Part shown: in pieces, positions 1-10,774 of the stretch | How positions within the stretch are numbered: position 1 is the first letter of the stretch | How the letters are laid out: each line of letters opens with the position of its first letter | Assembly (NCBI GenBank): GCA_907165135.1 | Contig: OU015568.1 | Location: forward strand, 12,718,501-12,782,500 | From: Oikopleura dioica | Lineage: Eukaryota; Chordata; Appendicularia; Copelata; Oikopleuridae | Reading direction: 5' to 3' | DNA length: 64,000 bases | Made by a program: the position numbers and the translations under genes | Notes under the pieces: model-generated | What the model saw: only the letters and a program-made list of their open reading frames with translations | The model's database searches: none | What the model was told of the DNA's origin: nothing

Positions 1-405
1 GACATGCAATACATGAAAATGATCGTCTGATCGAGATCTTGGTGTGCATTTAGGTTTCATCCCTCGAAAAAAATCTCATCCCTTTTATGAAAATCAGGTA
101 CTAGTGATAAAGGGTTGAAAGAAATTTTTGAAGGGATGAAACCTAGATGCACGCATAGCTCTCGTCGCGACGATCATTTTCCACTATCACACGCCCTGAT
201 AGCTAGAGAGGATCGAAAATGCGGAGCGTCCAAAGTTTTGGTACCTTTGGAACTTTGGTCACGTGCCATGACGTAATTTCGAGGGAAATTTCATCCTTTT
301 TTGGGCGAATCTAGGATAACTTTTTACGCTCTTTCCAATGAGCCAATAAAAAAGGGGGGTAAGGATTTCACTCAGAAATCCTTATTGAAATTCGTCCATC
401 GTTAT
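1..405. mobile_element. Foldback MITE, left part cut by window edge
   Basis: This is a second copy of the element found complete at 22369-22975. Shared blocks are the inner inverted repeat built on the palindromic ATACATGAAAATGATCGTC motif (left arm near 10-30, right arm near 165-180 inverted) and the terminal block around 345-405 with AAGGATTTCACTCAGAAATC. The two copies have diverged but align in the same order. It lies in what should be the first intron of the KCTD9-like gene. It has no coding capacity. Confidence 0.7.
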
Positions 406-538
406 CATAAATAAGCTTGTTGGTTCTCAGATAGTTGAGTAATAGCTCGAAATATGTAAATGATCGATCTGAATGTTAAAATAAATTACTCAAGTTTTAT
501 CGATTTTATATAAATTGGTGGCGCATTAATCAAATTAC

Positions 539-767
539 CAATTAAAAAAGCGCCTGTCTCATCCTTTTCCGAGCCTAGGTCATTAAGCTGATCGACGTCG
601 TTTGCGTCGATGGAGGCTAGTCGGGCGAGGAAGCTTTTTGGGTCTTTCTTGAGCGTCGTCTTCGTTGTTGTGAAATATTTTCCACCGACGTTGAGGGTGA
701 TCCAGTTTTCGCTGATTGTTCCGTTTCTGTGGCCATTTCCTAAAATTAAAGATGACGGGTTTTTCAT
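539..767 (-). CDS. KCTD9-like BTB/T1 protein, first exon only
   Basis: The exon encodes about 76 residues holding the start of a BTB/potassium-channel tetramerisation (T1) domain. The run WITLNVGGKYFTTTKTTL matches the KCTD9-type pattern, and it ends with DETGAFLI just where family members continue with DR. A GT donor (GTAATT, minus strand at 538) follows in phase 1, so the reading past it is intronic. KCTD proteins are usually adaptors for cullin-3 ubiquitin ligases. The rest of the domain and any pentapeptide repeats lie beyond the left edge, past the foldback element in the intron. The ATG at 767 is the first in frame; an upstream coding exon cannot be excluded. KCTD9 is the closest family by motif, but the partial sequence makes the exact member uncertain. 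Confidence 0.7.
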
Positions 768-1661
768 CGCTTATTTTAACAAACAAGTTCTTCTAAAGTT
801 GTAGTACCAAAAAATTATTTATGTTAGATAAACCATCATTTTAATATCGTACCTTCTGCAACATCCGTCATTGAGCAAAAAGACATTTGCCCAACAGATG
901 GGCGTCGATTACTTTCTATCTCGTGTTTTCCTTCTGTCATTCTTCCTGAGGGAATGGCTGTAGTAAAACAACTCTGACGGTACTTCTATGTTCTTCCTTT
1001 TTCCTTCTCTTCCTTGATTTCAATTCCTTGTAGTGAAGAAACTGTTCTGTAAAAGGTCTATTCTATATTCTGAGAGGCGCCAACGCGTTGTGCTGTGGTC
1101 CCAGGGCGCACCAGACACGAGCTAGATACACGGGAATGATACTGAAGAAACAAGCGCCACTATGTTCTCACAAATGGCAGGGTAATGAGATGCCGATATC
1201 CCTTCGAGTGGAAATACTCGAAGATGCTTCCCTTTCAATATCTACTGCCTAGCGCCGTAGGGAACCTTTCTAAAATAGAATTATCTTACACTAAAAGGTT
1301 TTTCTTCGCAAAAACTAACTATCAGGAAATATTAAAAAAATCGTTAATAAATCAGCGGCAAGTACATGAAACCTAGCTTTCAGCATAATAAATTTAAAAT
1401 ATCTTCTGGGAACTTTTATCTGCTTTAGAAGGTAATTATCTTTTTCGATGAAACATGCCAGAATACGATTTCTCTGCATAAAAACATTTCTCCGTGAAAA
1501 ACTGGTCTCTCGATTTTTGAGAGCGATCTATTTCAATTGATCGAAATCATTTGCATGCAGATCGCCTACGGGTTTAAGTTCTGTAAATTTATTATATTAC
1601 GTCGCGTGATAAACAAGGAAGTACAGTTTTTGAAAATTTGTTGAATGAAAAGAAAGGAGAA
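768..1661. other. Intergenic stretch, no gene seen
   Basis: About 0.9 kb between the KCTD9-like start and the end of the tetraspanin gene. It holds only short reading frames with no recognisable domain or codon pattern. It probably contains the KCTD9-like promoter and the tetraspanin 3' UTR. Confidence 0.5.
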
Positions 1662-4600
1662 TTAAAGGCGTCTTGAAACGGGAACTTTATGTTTCTTGCC
1701 ATATTTGACATGTCGCTCTGGTTTTCCTTGAGTAACGCAGCACATAAGACAACCGAATGATACATTCAGAAACAAGTTCAAGATCACGAGAATATGACCG
1801 AAAAGCACTGTGGGGAGCCATTTGGCAGCACTCAGCTTTTCGAAAAGACTTGGAAAGCACCCTTCAGTGAAAATATTGTCCACGACATTTTCAATTGGAG
1901 CTGTTGTTGTAGTAGGAATAGCAGTAGTGGAAGTGTTGCTAGGTAAACAGGGCGATGGAACAGTGGAGTTTATAGGATCTGAATTGTTAGTAAGGCAAAT
2001 GTCGGATATATTTACAGAAGGAACTAATGTTCGGGCTGGCAGTTTTTGTCGCAAAATAGAATTCTCAAGGCCGCAGAATTTCGATTGTCGCTCGCAGCAA
2101 GATTCCGGAACAGGAAAGTCTCCGGGCGAAAGATTTAGCTCTTTGGGAATAAGAAAGTTTTGAGAAAATAAGCTTTCTTCATTGAAAGGGAACTCGGCAG
2201 ACGCTTCTCGACTACAAATATTTCTTATTTATTAGGTAGTTTTCCTTTATATACTAACCCAAGTCGTTGAGTTGTACACGGCTCTTCTTCACAGAAAGTC
2301 CCTCGGAGTGGCGGACCCATGAACCATGGGTAATTTGCTCGTTGATATGTCCACGGTAACGTTCGATCGTTACGGGTATCTTTCCATCTTCGCGATTTAG
2401 TCGTTGGCTGAGGCGTTGTTGTCGGTATTTGTTGAACGGGCACTTGTGGAGCGGGGTCATTTATATTTATAGTGCAGCCTGTGCAGGTGAAACCGCCGGG
2501 TAATGAACTTGAGTTCAACGGAATATCGTGTTCATTCGGATTGAGAGAACCATCTGGGTTTATCTTTGGAGGTGACACCGTTGGTGGAGGTGTAGGGTCT
2601 ACTCGAACAAAACCATATTCCTGAAACCAAAGAGGTACAGCATTCTGTCCGGCGAATAGTTTGATGATTGGATTCTCCTTTGCAAAGTCCCCAGGTCCAT
2701 TAATGCCGCAGCATTCAAACTTCTTATGGAAGAAATCGAGCGACAGACGCGTGGCAGTACGGTTTGACGCGGTGAGAAAGGAATATTGAAGTTGAAGAGC
2801 TGCTGCCTCGCGCCAGAGATTGAAATCTAGGTCGAGTGTAGAAAGAAGACTAAGTGCAGCTAATGCAAGGCCAAGTGAGCTGAGAATTAATTAGGTTCTT
2901 TTATGCTTGATTTCAAAACACCTGAAGACGGCAGTAGTTATTGCGAAGCCTTTTGATTCGTAACATACAGCGAAGAATGATAAAAAATTGACGAAGAAGA
3001 TGAAGCCAAGTGACGCGATGAGAAGCACTCTTGTGTGAAAGACGAAAAAAAGAATCGAGTAGACTTCCTCTCGATGATCTGGTTTCGGGAAGAGGTCATA
3101 GAGAATTGAGTCGTTCCAGAAAGATGGCTTTGGAATGAATGGTTGGAATTGCACTTCGCGGGGATCTGTTATGTTCGGATTGAATTTTCTTGGCGGAGCT
3201 TTGGCTGCTTGAGAAAATGGCTGCGTCCAGAGAAAAATCGGAAAAATAACAACCAAGATGATGAGACTGCATGAACCAAGATTGATAAGCTGCGCTAGAC
3301 TGGGCTCGGCAAACTGTGTCAGGAACAGACACAGAAACAGGAAAAAAAAATTCTGTCCCATATTTTACACAGGTACACAGGTCAGGAAGCAAAAATATCC
3401 TGATTTTAGACAGGTACTCAGACAGGTTTTTTCACACAGCTTATCAAACAGGTTACACAGGTCAGGGCCTGCCTGAACAGGTCTAAGCGGGTCAGAAAAC
3501 AGGAAACAGGCCCTGTGACAGGACAAAAAACAGGAAATTTCAAAGAAAAAATATTACAAAGAAACAAAAAGACGCGAATTTATCGGTTATTTTGATTGTT
3601 GTACTCTTTTTCACGTCTTTCGCTATTGATTTCTTTATACATTTTCCCTGACTTATGCAGTTCCTGACCTGGTTACACAGGAACCTGTCTATGGTCAGGA
3701 CCTGAGCGGGAAACACAGGTCTGTTTAACACAGAAACAGGAACAGGCAGGGTCTCGAAAAAAGCGTTGCCTGCCCGTGGTATTAGCGCCACCGCTCACTT
3801 TCGTCCACCGCGCTTTTGTTTTTCGCGCTAAAATTCCACCGCGGGCCCGTAGTAGCGCCACCCACGGACACGCGTAGAATTCCACGCGAGCCGGTGGAAA
3901 TAACGAGTGCCCAGTTTTAATTTTGCGCGCTCGCGGATAGGTCTCACCCTCGGCGAGCGCAGCTAACTTGAAGATTTAAATGTTTAATAATTATATTAAC
4001 AACAATAACCTCTATACTTATAAGTTATAACACTGGGAAATATGAACAAAAAAGTTCCCGGAAGTGGTAAGCTACCCGTTTGCTAAATATTAGCCGACTC
4101 ACAGTCGAGGATTACTTCCAAAAAGAACCAAATACTAGGACTAACCGTCAAGCGACCTTATCAGATAGTATTCATAATGTGTTAGTTTCATAATAATTGA
4201 GTGCACTTTGTTTTCCGATAGAAACCCTGTATTATATATAGGCTAAATTTATTCCTATTTTATATAAAATACATAACTTTACTTATCCCTCTTATATCTG
4301 AACTGGACTAGTAAAGATATTCTTTTATCAATTCATTTAATAGTGGCTTCTTAGTTCCCCACATTGGATCGGCAATCGGAACGAACTGTGTAGTGGTTCG
4401 TATTGCGCTCTGCGGGTCGCCGCTTGGTCTAACTCCCCTCTGGCGCAGGCCTTATTTAGCAAACCGAGCCACCGTTGTTTTTGAAAGTGTACCACGGGCG
4501 GGCCGTGGAACGGCGAAAGTGGGGGCGCTAATACCACGCGCGTACCACGCTTTTTTCGAACCCCTGGGAACAGGGACAGCAAAAGAAAAATTTATCCCCC

Positions 4601-4812
4601 AATTTTACACAGGTACACAGGACAGGCCCAAATTATTACCCGATTTTACTTAGGTACTCAGACAGGTTCCCCAAAAACAGGAAACAGGACCTGTGACAGG
4701 TTTTTACACAGCTCAGTTTGCCGAGCCCAGGCGCTAGAAACTTCGTTATTCCAAGACAACCATCACATCTGATGAAGCAAGCACACGATGTACCAGCATG
4801 GCGTAATCTCAT
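1662..4812 (-). CDS. Tetraspanin, first exon split by a transposon
   Basis: Four-pass membrane protein of the tetraspanin family. Visible parts in order: a short N-terminus starting at the ATG at 4812 with several cysteines and CLGITKF; TM1 around LIILVVIFPIFL; TM2 and TM3 (RVLLIASLGFIFFVNFLSFF and the segment after 2881); a large extracellular loop with the hallmark KKFECCGINGPGDF, later ESCC and GCF; and TM4 near the C-terminus (LFGHILVILNLFLNVSFGC). The loop is unusually long (about 250 residues) and has a Thr/Pro-rich stretch. Coding exons lie at about 4812-4708, 3313-2905, 2880-2258 and 2217-1662. A hAT-like element occupies 3300-4730 inside exon 1; its ends offer splice sites that would keep frame. 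The WDR53-like gene ends 95 bp upstream, so the two may share a transcript. Family is clear; the exact member is not. Confidence 0.85.
3300..4730. mobile_element. Non-autonomous hAT-like element with 8-bp duplication
   Basis: Terminal inverted repeats begin CTGGGCTCGGCAAACTG and end CAGTTTGCCGAGCCCAG. Both sides are flanked by the 8-bp direct repeat GCGCTAGA (3292-3299 and 4731-4738), the duplication length typical of hAT transposons. Subterminal zones are dense in short CAGG-type repeats in both orientations, also usual for hAT. A second internal inverted pair includes GGTATTAGCGCC near 3780 and its complement near 4530. No frame longer than about 90 codons exists, so it carries no transposase. 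On the minus strand its 5' end carries a possible donor (TGT then GTAAAA at 4707) and its 3' end a pyrimidine tract and CACAG acceptor at 3314. Confidence 0.88.
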
Positions 4813-4907
4813 AATTTCATTTTTGAATAATCGTCATTCTTGAAACAGAAATTCTATAAAAAAATCAAAGAGAAAAATATTTCAATAACAGAAGTTTAAA
4901 TTAAATT

Positions 4908-6118
4908 CTAATGAAGAATCAATTCAGATAATTTATTTTGCCCGTTCGCAACAATAACTCTTTCTTTCGACGCCAAAACCATGTCGTTTATTTTCGTTGA
5001 TAATGTTGTGGACCTATCAAATCTAAAACGAAATTTTCCGGTAACCGAAGCAAATTCGAATGTTAACCTGAATTTGAGGGATCTCTCCTCCGCTTCTGCT
5101 GTCCAAAATTTCACTGCATTATCATTTCCTCCAGAAACAACCAACCATCTATCATTCAAGCTATAATTGCAAATCTTTCCAATTCCGAAACTGTGAGATC
5201 CTTTGAACGCCTGCGTCAGCATCTTATTCGACGACAATTTCCCACATTCGAGTTTGTTCGACACTATCGTTCCGTTTTCACAGCCAGCAAGGACGAATTC
5301 CGGGTCGCTGTTTCGCAGAATTGAAATCGTATGTACTTGAAGATTGTGATTTAGAGAATTGAATTGAAGAACAAACCTAGCGGTGGGGAAACATTCACTC
5401 TCGTCTCAGTTGATTCTTCGCGAATTTCATTTTTAAATTGCGACACGTCGAGCGTTTTGACGCACTTTTGCTGGTCTACTCGCCACGTTCTGATTGACTG
5501 ATCGGACGAAGCCGAGGTAAGAATCTGATCAGTCGTCCATTCTACCGCAGTCGCTAAGTTCTCGTGCTTTGCGCGAAATGCTTTTATTTTCGGTTCTCCT
5601 TCTGCTTTGCTAAACATTTCGCACTCCAAAACTCATTGAAACGCTGTCATTTACCTGACATCAGCAACTCTGATTCTACCGTCGTCATCGGCCGTGGCTA
5701 ATTTTGTCAAGTTCTCGTTCATCGAAATATGGTTGATTTCGTCTCTTCCAATTTTGAACGATCTTGTTGGCTCGATGGCATTTCTCGGGTCTCATTTTCG
5801 ATAAACTAAATATTCCAATTTCTTTCCATACCTACTTGATAGACAATTTCTTCCGCGGCGACGAATATTGTTTCATTCGCCCCCGCACAAATGGATGTGA
5901 TTTCTTCATCTGATATACTCATCGATTGAAGTTTATTTCCATTATCTAATCGAAAAAAAGTAACGTCTCACAGAACAAGAAAATAATTTACCGGAGAAGA
6001 AATGGATGCATCCATCCTCGTCCCCCGCCACAAACACTTTCTTCTCAGCAATATGCGCAACTGCATTGAATCCACTGTCACTAGATCCTGCTGCTGCCCA
6101 CAATCTTACAGTGGCCAT
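4908..6118 (-). CDS. WDR53-like WD40-repeat protein
   Basis: Multi-exon gene. It starts MATVRLWAAAG at 6118 and passes through blades with motifs such as VFVAGDEDGCIHFFS, KLATADDDGRIRVADV, QILTSASSDQSIRTW and WLVVSGGNDNAVKFW. The C-terminal pair (the GGNDNAVKFW blade, then INDMVLASKERVIVANG) follows the layout of WDR53, a small WD40 protein thought to act as a DDB1-CUL4 receptor. Short introns with GTAAAT and GTATGG donors separate the exons at about 5996-5947 and 5829-5790. Intergenic gaps to the homeodomain gene upstream and the tetraspanin downstream are about 100 and 95 bp, consistent with an operon or dense packing. The WD40 fold is secure; the WDR53 assignment is moderate. Confidence 0.75.
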
Positions 6119-6219
6119 TCTACAAATTATCCGAAATGTAACATAATACGTGATTTTCAATATTATATTCTGGAAGAGCGGAATTGACATGAATATTTTA
6201 CATTGTACCTATTCAATTT

Positions 6220-7854
6220 TTAGTGATCCATCTTTAGTATATCAGTTAAAATTTCATTATCAGTGAAAAGAGCTTCCCGAGAATTATCGTCTTCGTCATC
6301 AATTTCATTAATTGTTATTCCATTTTCTTCCTTTATTTCAATTTTTATGTCATCTGATTCTCCAATACTGCAGGGAACTGCTAATGCATCAATCGCGGAT
6401 GCCAATGGGAAGGGATTCGATGGGATGACCAATGTTTCGTTCGGGCGTTCTAGCGTTGGAATTGCAGAACTTTCAACAAGGATTTCGTTAGCCATTCGTG
6501 CTTTTAGTCGTCTATCTCTGTTGACCAAAGTTTTTCAACTGCAGTTTGTAGTTACAGCTTGAGTCAATTTTAAGATATATAAAACTCTTCCTGAACCATT
6601 TAGAAACACGAGATTCTCTCATATTCGTGATACTGCAGGTTTTCAGCATCTCTTCTTTCGACGGATACTTATTTTGCAAGTAAAAGCTTTCTAGTTTTTC
6701 CGTCGTCGATATAAATTCCTGAAAGAATTGATGAAAACTAAAGGGCATCTTATAAGTTATAACTAACTTGTGTTAACTCGCATTCAATTATGAGAACTTT
6801 TCCATCGAGTTTGAGGGCAGGTTTTATTTCGACAATGTCGGGAACGGAGATTTCTTTGGCCCACCCGCTCTGGTGGATTTTCATTCCATCTGGCCGAGTG
6901 ATCCATTGATCGCATTTCCCTCTTGGGATAATGAGACCCTTTGAGAAGTCAATTCCAACGCTTAAATCAGTCGGATCATTTTCAAACTCATTCAGATCGA
7001 CTTTGATTATCCATTTGTTCTCCTCGATCGTGGGTTCATTGGGATTTCTCTTCTTTCGTTTATTAACAACTGGTACTTTTATATTAGCAGCTGGAAGGTT
7101 CTCTTCGTTGTCATCTTCATTTCTTTCGGCAACTTCAGCTAGCGCGTCCTTGTATTGTTTTAGAAATTTTCTTGAGGAGCTCGATATATGCTTCCTTTCG
7201 AGCTCATTGACAACCGAATCAAACAATTCTTCGCTCATGTTCATTTCTTGGCGGATATGACTATCGAAAGGATTAAAAGATAAGAATCTACCGAACTTAC
7301 ATCAAGAAAGCCGCAGGAGTGAGAGCTGACTCAGAAAGTCTATTGAGACAAGCTACGCCGCGGACATACTTCCTTGTGGCTCTAGCCCAGCAGTCAACAT
7401 CAGTGCAGTTTTCTAAATGAAACTGGGCGTGTTCAAGGTTTTCCAGCCGAAAATTTTCCACTTTAAAGAAGTCTGGATCTGTCGTCAATGACGATGCTGG
7501 TAGCTTTGAGTACATATACATTTTGGAATAGCACCTTAGCTCTCTATTTTTGTTGCAGGTAATCCGCACCCGGAAGGGCCACTCTGAAAGAAAAAGTTGA
7601 AAAGAAGGTTGATAAAATTGATATTTACCTTCATCGTCGGTTTCTAGGAATAACAAAGGTGGACTCGGACGGTACCATGAACCGTATGGACCGACTCGGA
7701 CTAAGATCACAAAATTCTTCCCGAAGGCTTTGTCTGTTGGTTGAAAGGTGATCAACTGTGGCTTTTCTATCGTCCCTATTTGGGGTAACGCGTCAAACTC
7801 TTCCTTCGACGGGGGCTTGTGTAGTTTAATTGAAAGGTTTTTCAAAAAATCCAT
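6220..7854 (-). CDS. Mosaic protein: alpha-crystallin-like fold plus homeodomain
   Basis: Spliced protein of about 450 residues. N-terminal part (from the ATG at 7854, about 170 residues, with GPYGSWYRPSPPLLF and LENLEHAQFHLENC) is not recognised. After a GTAAGT donor near 7300 the reading joins a middle part resembling an alpha-crystallin/Hsp20-type beta sandwich (WIIKVDLNEF, GLIIPRGK, KEISVPDIVEIKPALKL). Then comes a divergent homeodomain (YPSKEEMLKTCSITNM, SRVSKWF). The last homeodomain helix becomes WFRDRRLKARM only if the intron at 6518-6590 is GA-AG. The tail is acidic with IKIEIKEE and ITINEIDDED. It is a paralogue of the next gene upstream (8248-9788). A role in transcription is inferred from the homeodomain only. 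Confidence 0.65.
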
Positions 7855-8247
7855 TTCAAAAGTGCCTCTTTCAACTGTTTTGCTAAGGGGTGTATTTTGC
7901 GAAATGCGACGCGCGGCTGGGTTGGCGCAAATGAAGTTTGGCGTAATTGATTAGCGCGCGTGGGTGGGATCAAGCTATTCGTTTCAGGACGGTACACGCT
8001 CTGGTCCGAGCGGGCGATTAATGAATTCAATTATTCACGCCGTGAAATTCACGGAATCTTGGGGTGAAGAATTCTAACTATTAAAAACAACTCCAGGTAT
8101 TTAACATTAACTTAACATTTTCATAACACGCATTAAAACGATTATTTTTAAGCATTTCTTATATATTGTAATCTTGGCAGAGGGAGAGTGTACAAGTTTC
8201 AATGTGCAATTGGTATAATAAGGACAGTTTTATTCCAGTAATAGTCT
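7855..8247. other. Spacer between two paralogous genes
   Basis: About 390 bp, AT-rich at 8090-8230. It holds the 3' UTR of the upstream paralogue and probably the 5' region of the next gene. No coding exon recognised. Confidence 0.4.
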
Positions 8248-9788
8248 TCATTCGTCCATAGAATCATCCATAGCCCCAATCGCTTCCGTAAGGGGGCGGT
8301 CATCATCTTGATCGGAAAATGATTCAGTTTTTACTTCATCATCAATCTCCAAGATTGTCACTCCATCATCACCTTCATCTTCGAGCACTTCTATCTTCAC
8401 GCTATCGGCCTCTTTTGATGAAGGCTCTACGATTGTACTCGTATTTGGTAGCTCCAATTTCTCATTTGTCATTCTAGCGATTCTACGTCGCCCTCTTTTC
8501 AACGGATTTAAAAATCATTCCCGATCAAATTTAAATTTTCAAAAAGAAACAAGAAGAAATCCGTTCCTGAACCACGCCCAGACCACCTTCTCAAGCAATC
8601 CAGTTTTGCTGCAGATGTTAATGATTTTCTCTTTATCTGGAAAATTGTTCTCGGCGAAGAACTCTTCGAGAATCATCTTTTTCTTGTCGGTTATTGTTAC
8701 TCCATCGTCCGCTTGGATGGTGGTCCGCTTCATTGCTCGCTGTTGGAACCAATTGATAATGTGTGCTCTACTTTTATTCAGCATTGATGTTAATTTTTCT
8801 ATTTCGTGCTCCGAAAGAGTGTTATCGTAGTTATTATAGCTCGCTTCCAGGACAGATTCTTCTTCGGGAGTGAACAAGGATTTGGGTTGATTTCCTGGGG
8901 TGACAACAAGTGGGACTTGGTAACCGATCGGAGAGGAAAAAGGCGCGTTCGGATTTCGAGGGATTCCAACTTTGAGACCCTCGGAAGCAATTGGAAGGAC
9001 AGCAGAAGGGCTAAAAGCTCCTCCCTCGCCTGCTTCGACGACTTTGAGAGCTTGTCCAGAAGAGTTGGGTTCGTTGTTGATTGAATTGTCGGGTTGCTTG
9101 ATTGCTTGAAATTCCTGAAGATAAATTAAGAGCTTATTTTTTTCGAAACTTACGGGCTTGAGTTCGCATTCGATTTTCAAAATTTTACCCTGAAGCTTGA
9201 TCGATGGCTTGATCTGGACAATGTCTGGGATTTGAATTTCCTTCGACCAGGCAGTCGAAGAGCTGACTTTAACGCCATCTGGTCGAACGATTGTCTGTGC
9301 GTATTTTCCTTGGGGAATGATGAGTTTCTTTGTTAGGTCGACTCCGACGCGGATGTCCGACGGTTCTGTTGGCAGTTCGGTGAGATCTACGGAGGCAGTC
9401 CAGATGTTGCCGCTGATCGTTGGTTGAAGGATGTTTTTGGGTCTGTAAGGTAGGTTCATGTGAAGTGGGGTTTTCGCTTTGAAATCATCTTCAGATATTT
9501 CACTGAAAAAATGAATAAGGATCGGAAAATCAAAGTAGAGACTAAGGGTAATGCAAAAATCATGGAATTGATCACCCATGTAACACACCTAGCATTTTTG
9601 GAAAAGGGACAGGATTCTCCGAAAAAGTAGAATCTTTTTACAACCTCCTTTTTATGAGCTCTCGGGTTGTAATAGACAAGTTCGAAACCCCTGCTTTCTA
9701 AGCCAGGCTTCTTGACAGATTCTTCAAGAAGAACTTTTATTTTTTTCAATTTCTTCGAAAACCATTTCATTGAGTTTCGTTCTTCCAT
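8248..9788 (-). CDS. Mosaic protein: alpha-crystallin-like fold, two homeodomains
   Basis: Paralogue of the 6220-7854 gene. Order: helical N-terminal module (KVLLEESVKKPG, ESRGFELVYYNP) up to an intron at about 9600-9507 that leaves AG then T in phase; an alpha-crystallin-like segment (WTASVDLTEL, LTKKLIIPQGKYAQ, KEIQIPDIVQIKPSIKL); a 39-nt intron at 9115-9153; a linker; homeodomain 1 (LFTPEEESVLEASY to IINWFQQRAMKR); homeodomain 2 (TDKKKMILEEFFAENNFP to VVWAWFRGRRRIARM); and an acidic tail with VKIEVLEDE, VTILEIDDEV and DQDDDRP. The intron inside homeodomain 2 (8495-8566) begins GA and ends AG, at the same codon position as in the downstream paralogue. The start is the first ATG at 9788; ATG 9770 is an alternative. 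A nuclear role is inferred from the homeodomains. Confidence 0.68.
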
Positions 9789-9948
9789 CGATAAAAACAG
9801 TGAACAGTTCTTAGAAAAGAATCAAAGCTACTAATTAAAATGTGGCGTTGAAGTTCGCCACCCCTGGCGAATTTGGAAACCCCCTCTGACTGGCTACCGT
9901 AGAGTAGGAGAGAACGCCTACTCGTGCTGATTCTTCATCAAGGCACTC

Positions 9949-10633
9949 TTACTCGATTTGTTTAAATATGACATTAGAAGGCCGCTGATCATCATCTTGA
10001 TCGGAAACTGTCTCAATTTTGATCTCATCTTCTCCATCAAAAATCTCGATCCCCTCACACTCCTCAACTACTGCAAATGCGTCGTTGGAAGGTGTTGGCG
10101 CCTGAGAAAGAAAACGGGGGAAGGATGCGTTGCGTTGTGCTGATCTTTCCGCGTTTTCTTCAGCTCGTTTTTGGCGCCTTCGTTCGGCTTTTCGTTTCAG
10201 TCTTTCAGGTCGATTTTGCGCCAACAATAATTGATCGGGGTCAGCCCTTCGTAGGTAGCCCTGGCTGGTCCCCGAAAGTTCAACTGATTTTCGGATTGTG
10301 TCGCGGTTCTTCCAAATTGATCGAACTGAGTTTTCATTTCGCCCAAGTGCTCGAGCAACGCGTGCAAGACTATCAAAATTTATTTCGTAGACATCAATTC
10401 TGAATTCTTTCAAAATACCTGTAACGATGAGTGCGCGAATTTTCTTCCAATGTTTCGATAATTTGCATACGTTCAGCTAACGTAGTCGTCTGTGCTCTAT
10501 TCTCTGGTTTCTTGCGAGTTTTACGAACTCGAGGAGTCACATCATTTTTCTCTTTCACCTTGGGTAATACCAAAGCCGAAATACTTTCGACTTCGACGGA
10601 GATGTCGCCCTGGTCTGTTGTCTTCTTCTCCAT
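9949..10633 (-). CDS. psq/CENP-B-type helix-turn-helix protein with acidic tail
   Basis: Two exons joined by a 49-nt intron (10370-10418, GTATTTTG to TTGATAG). The joined reading gives TLAERMQIIETLEEN and then SLARVARALGRNENSVRSIW, the classic layout of the pipsqueak/CENP-B N-terminal DNA-binding domain found in pogo-like transposases and their domesticated relatives. A basic stretch follows (RLKRKAERRRQKRAEEN) and the end is acidic: DEIKIETVSDQDDDQRP, closely similar to the tail of the 8248-9788 gene. There is no transposase catalytic domain. Start chosen at the ATG at 10633. It may instead join the interrupted exon at 10775-11953 by an unresolved intron. Confidence 0.62.
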
Positions 10634-10774
10634 TTTATTTAAAAACTTATTATTTACCCGTTAAAATCGTATCCCTCTGACTCATTTTTAACAATCGCCG
10701 GTGGCCAATAATCGATTACGAGGCCGCCATCCCGCCCCCATTGGTCCGTTAACAAGGGCACCCGTTAACACTAA

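Noticed and set aside
4393-4653. 86-codon frame inside the hAT-like element
   Set aside because: Not transposase-like and made of terminal-repeat sequence; treated as a chance frame.
9670-9690. TTCGAAACC-type word resembling a tRNA T-loop
   Set aside because: It lies in coding sequence of the mosaic homeodomain gene and no cloverleaf can be drawn around it.
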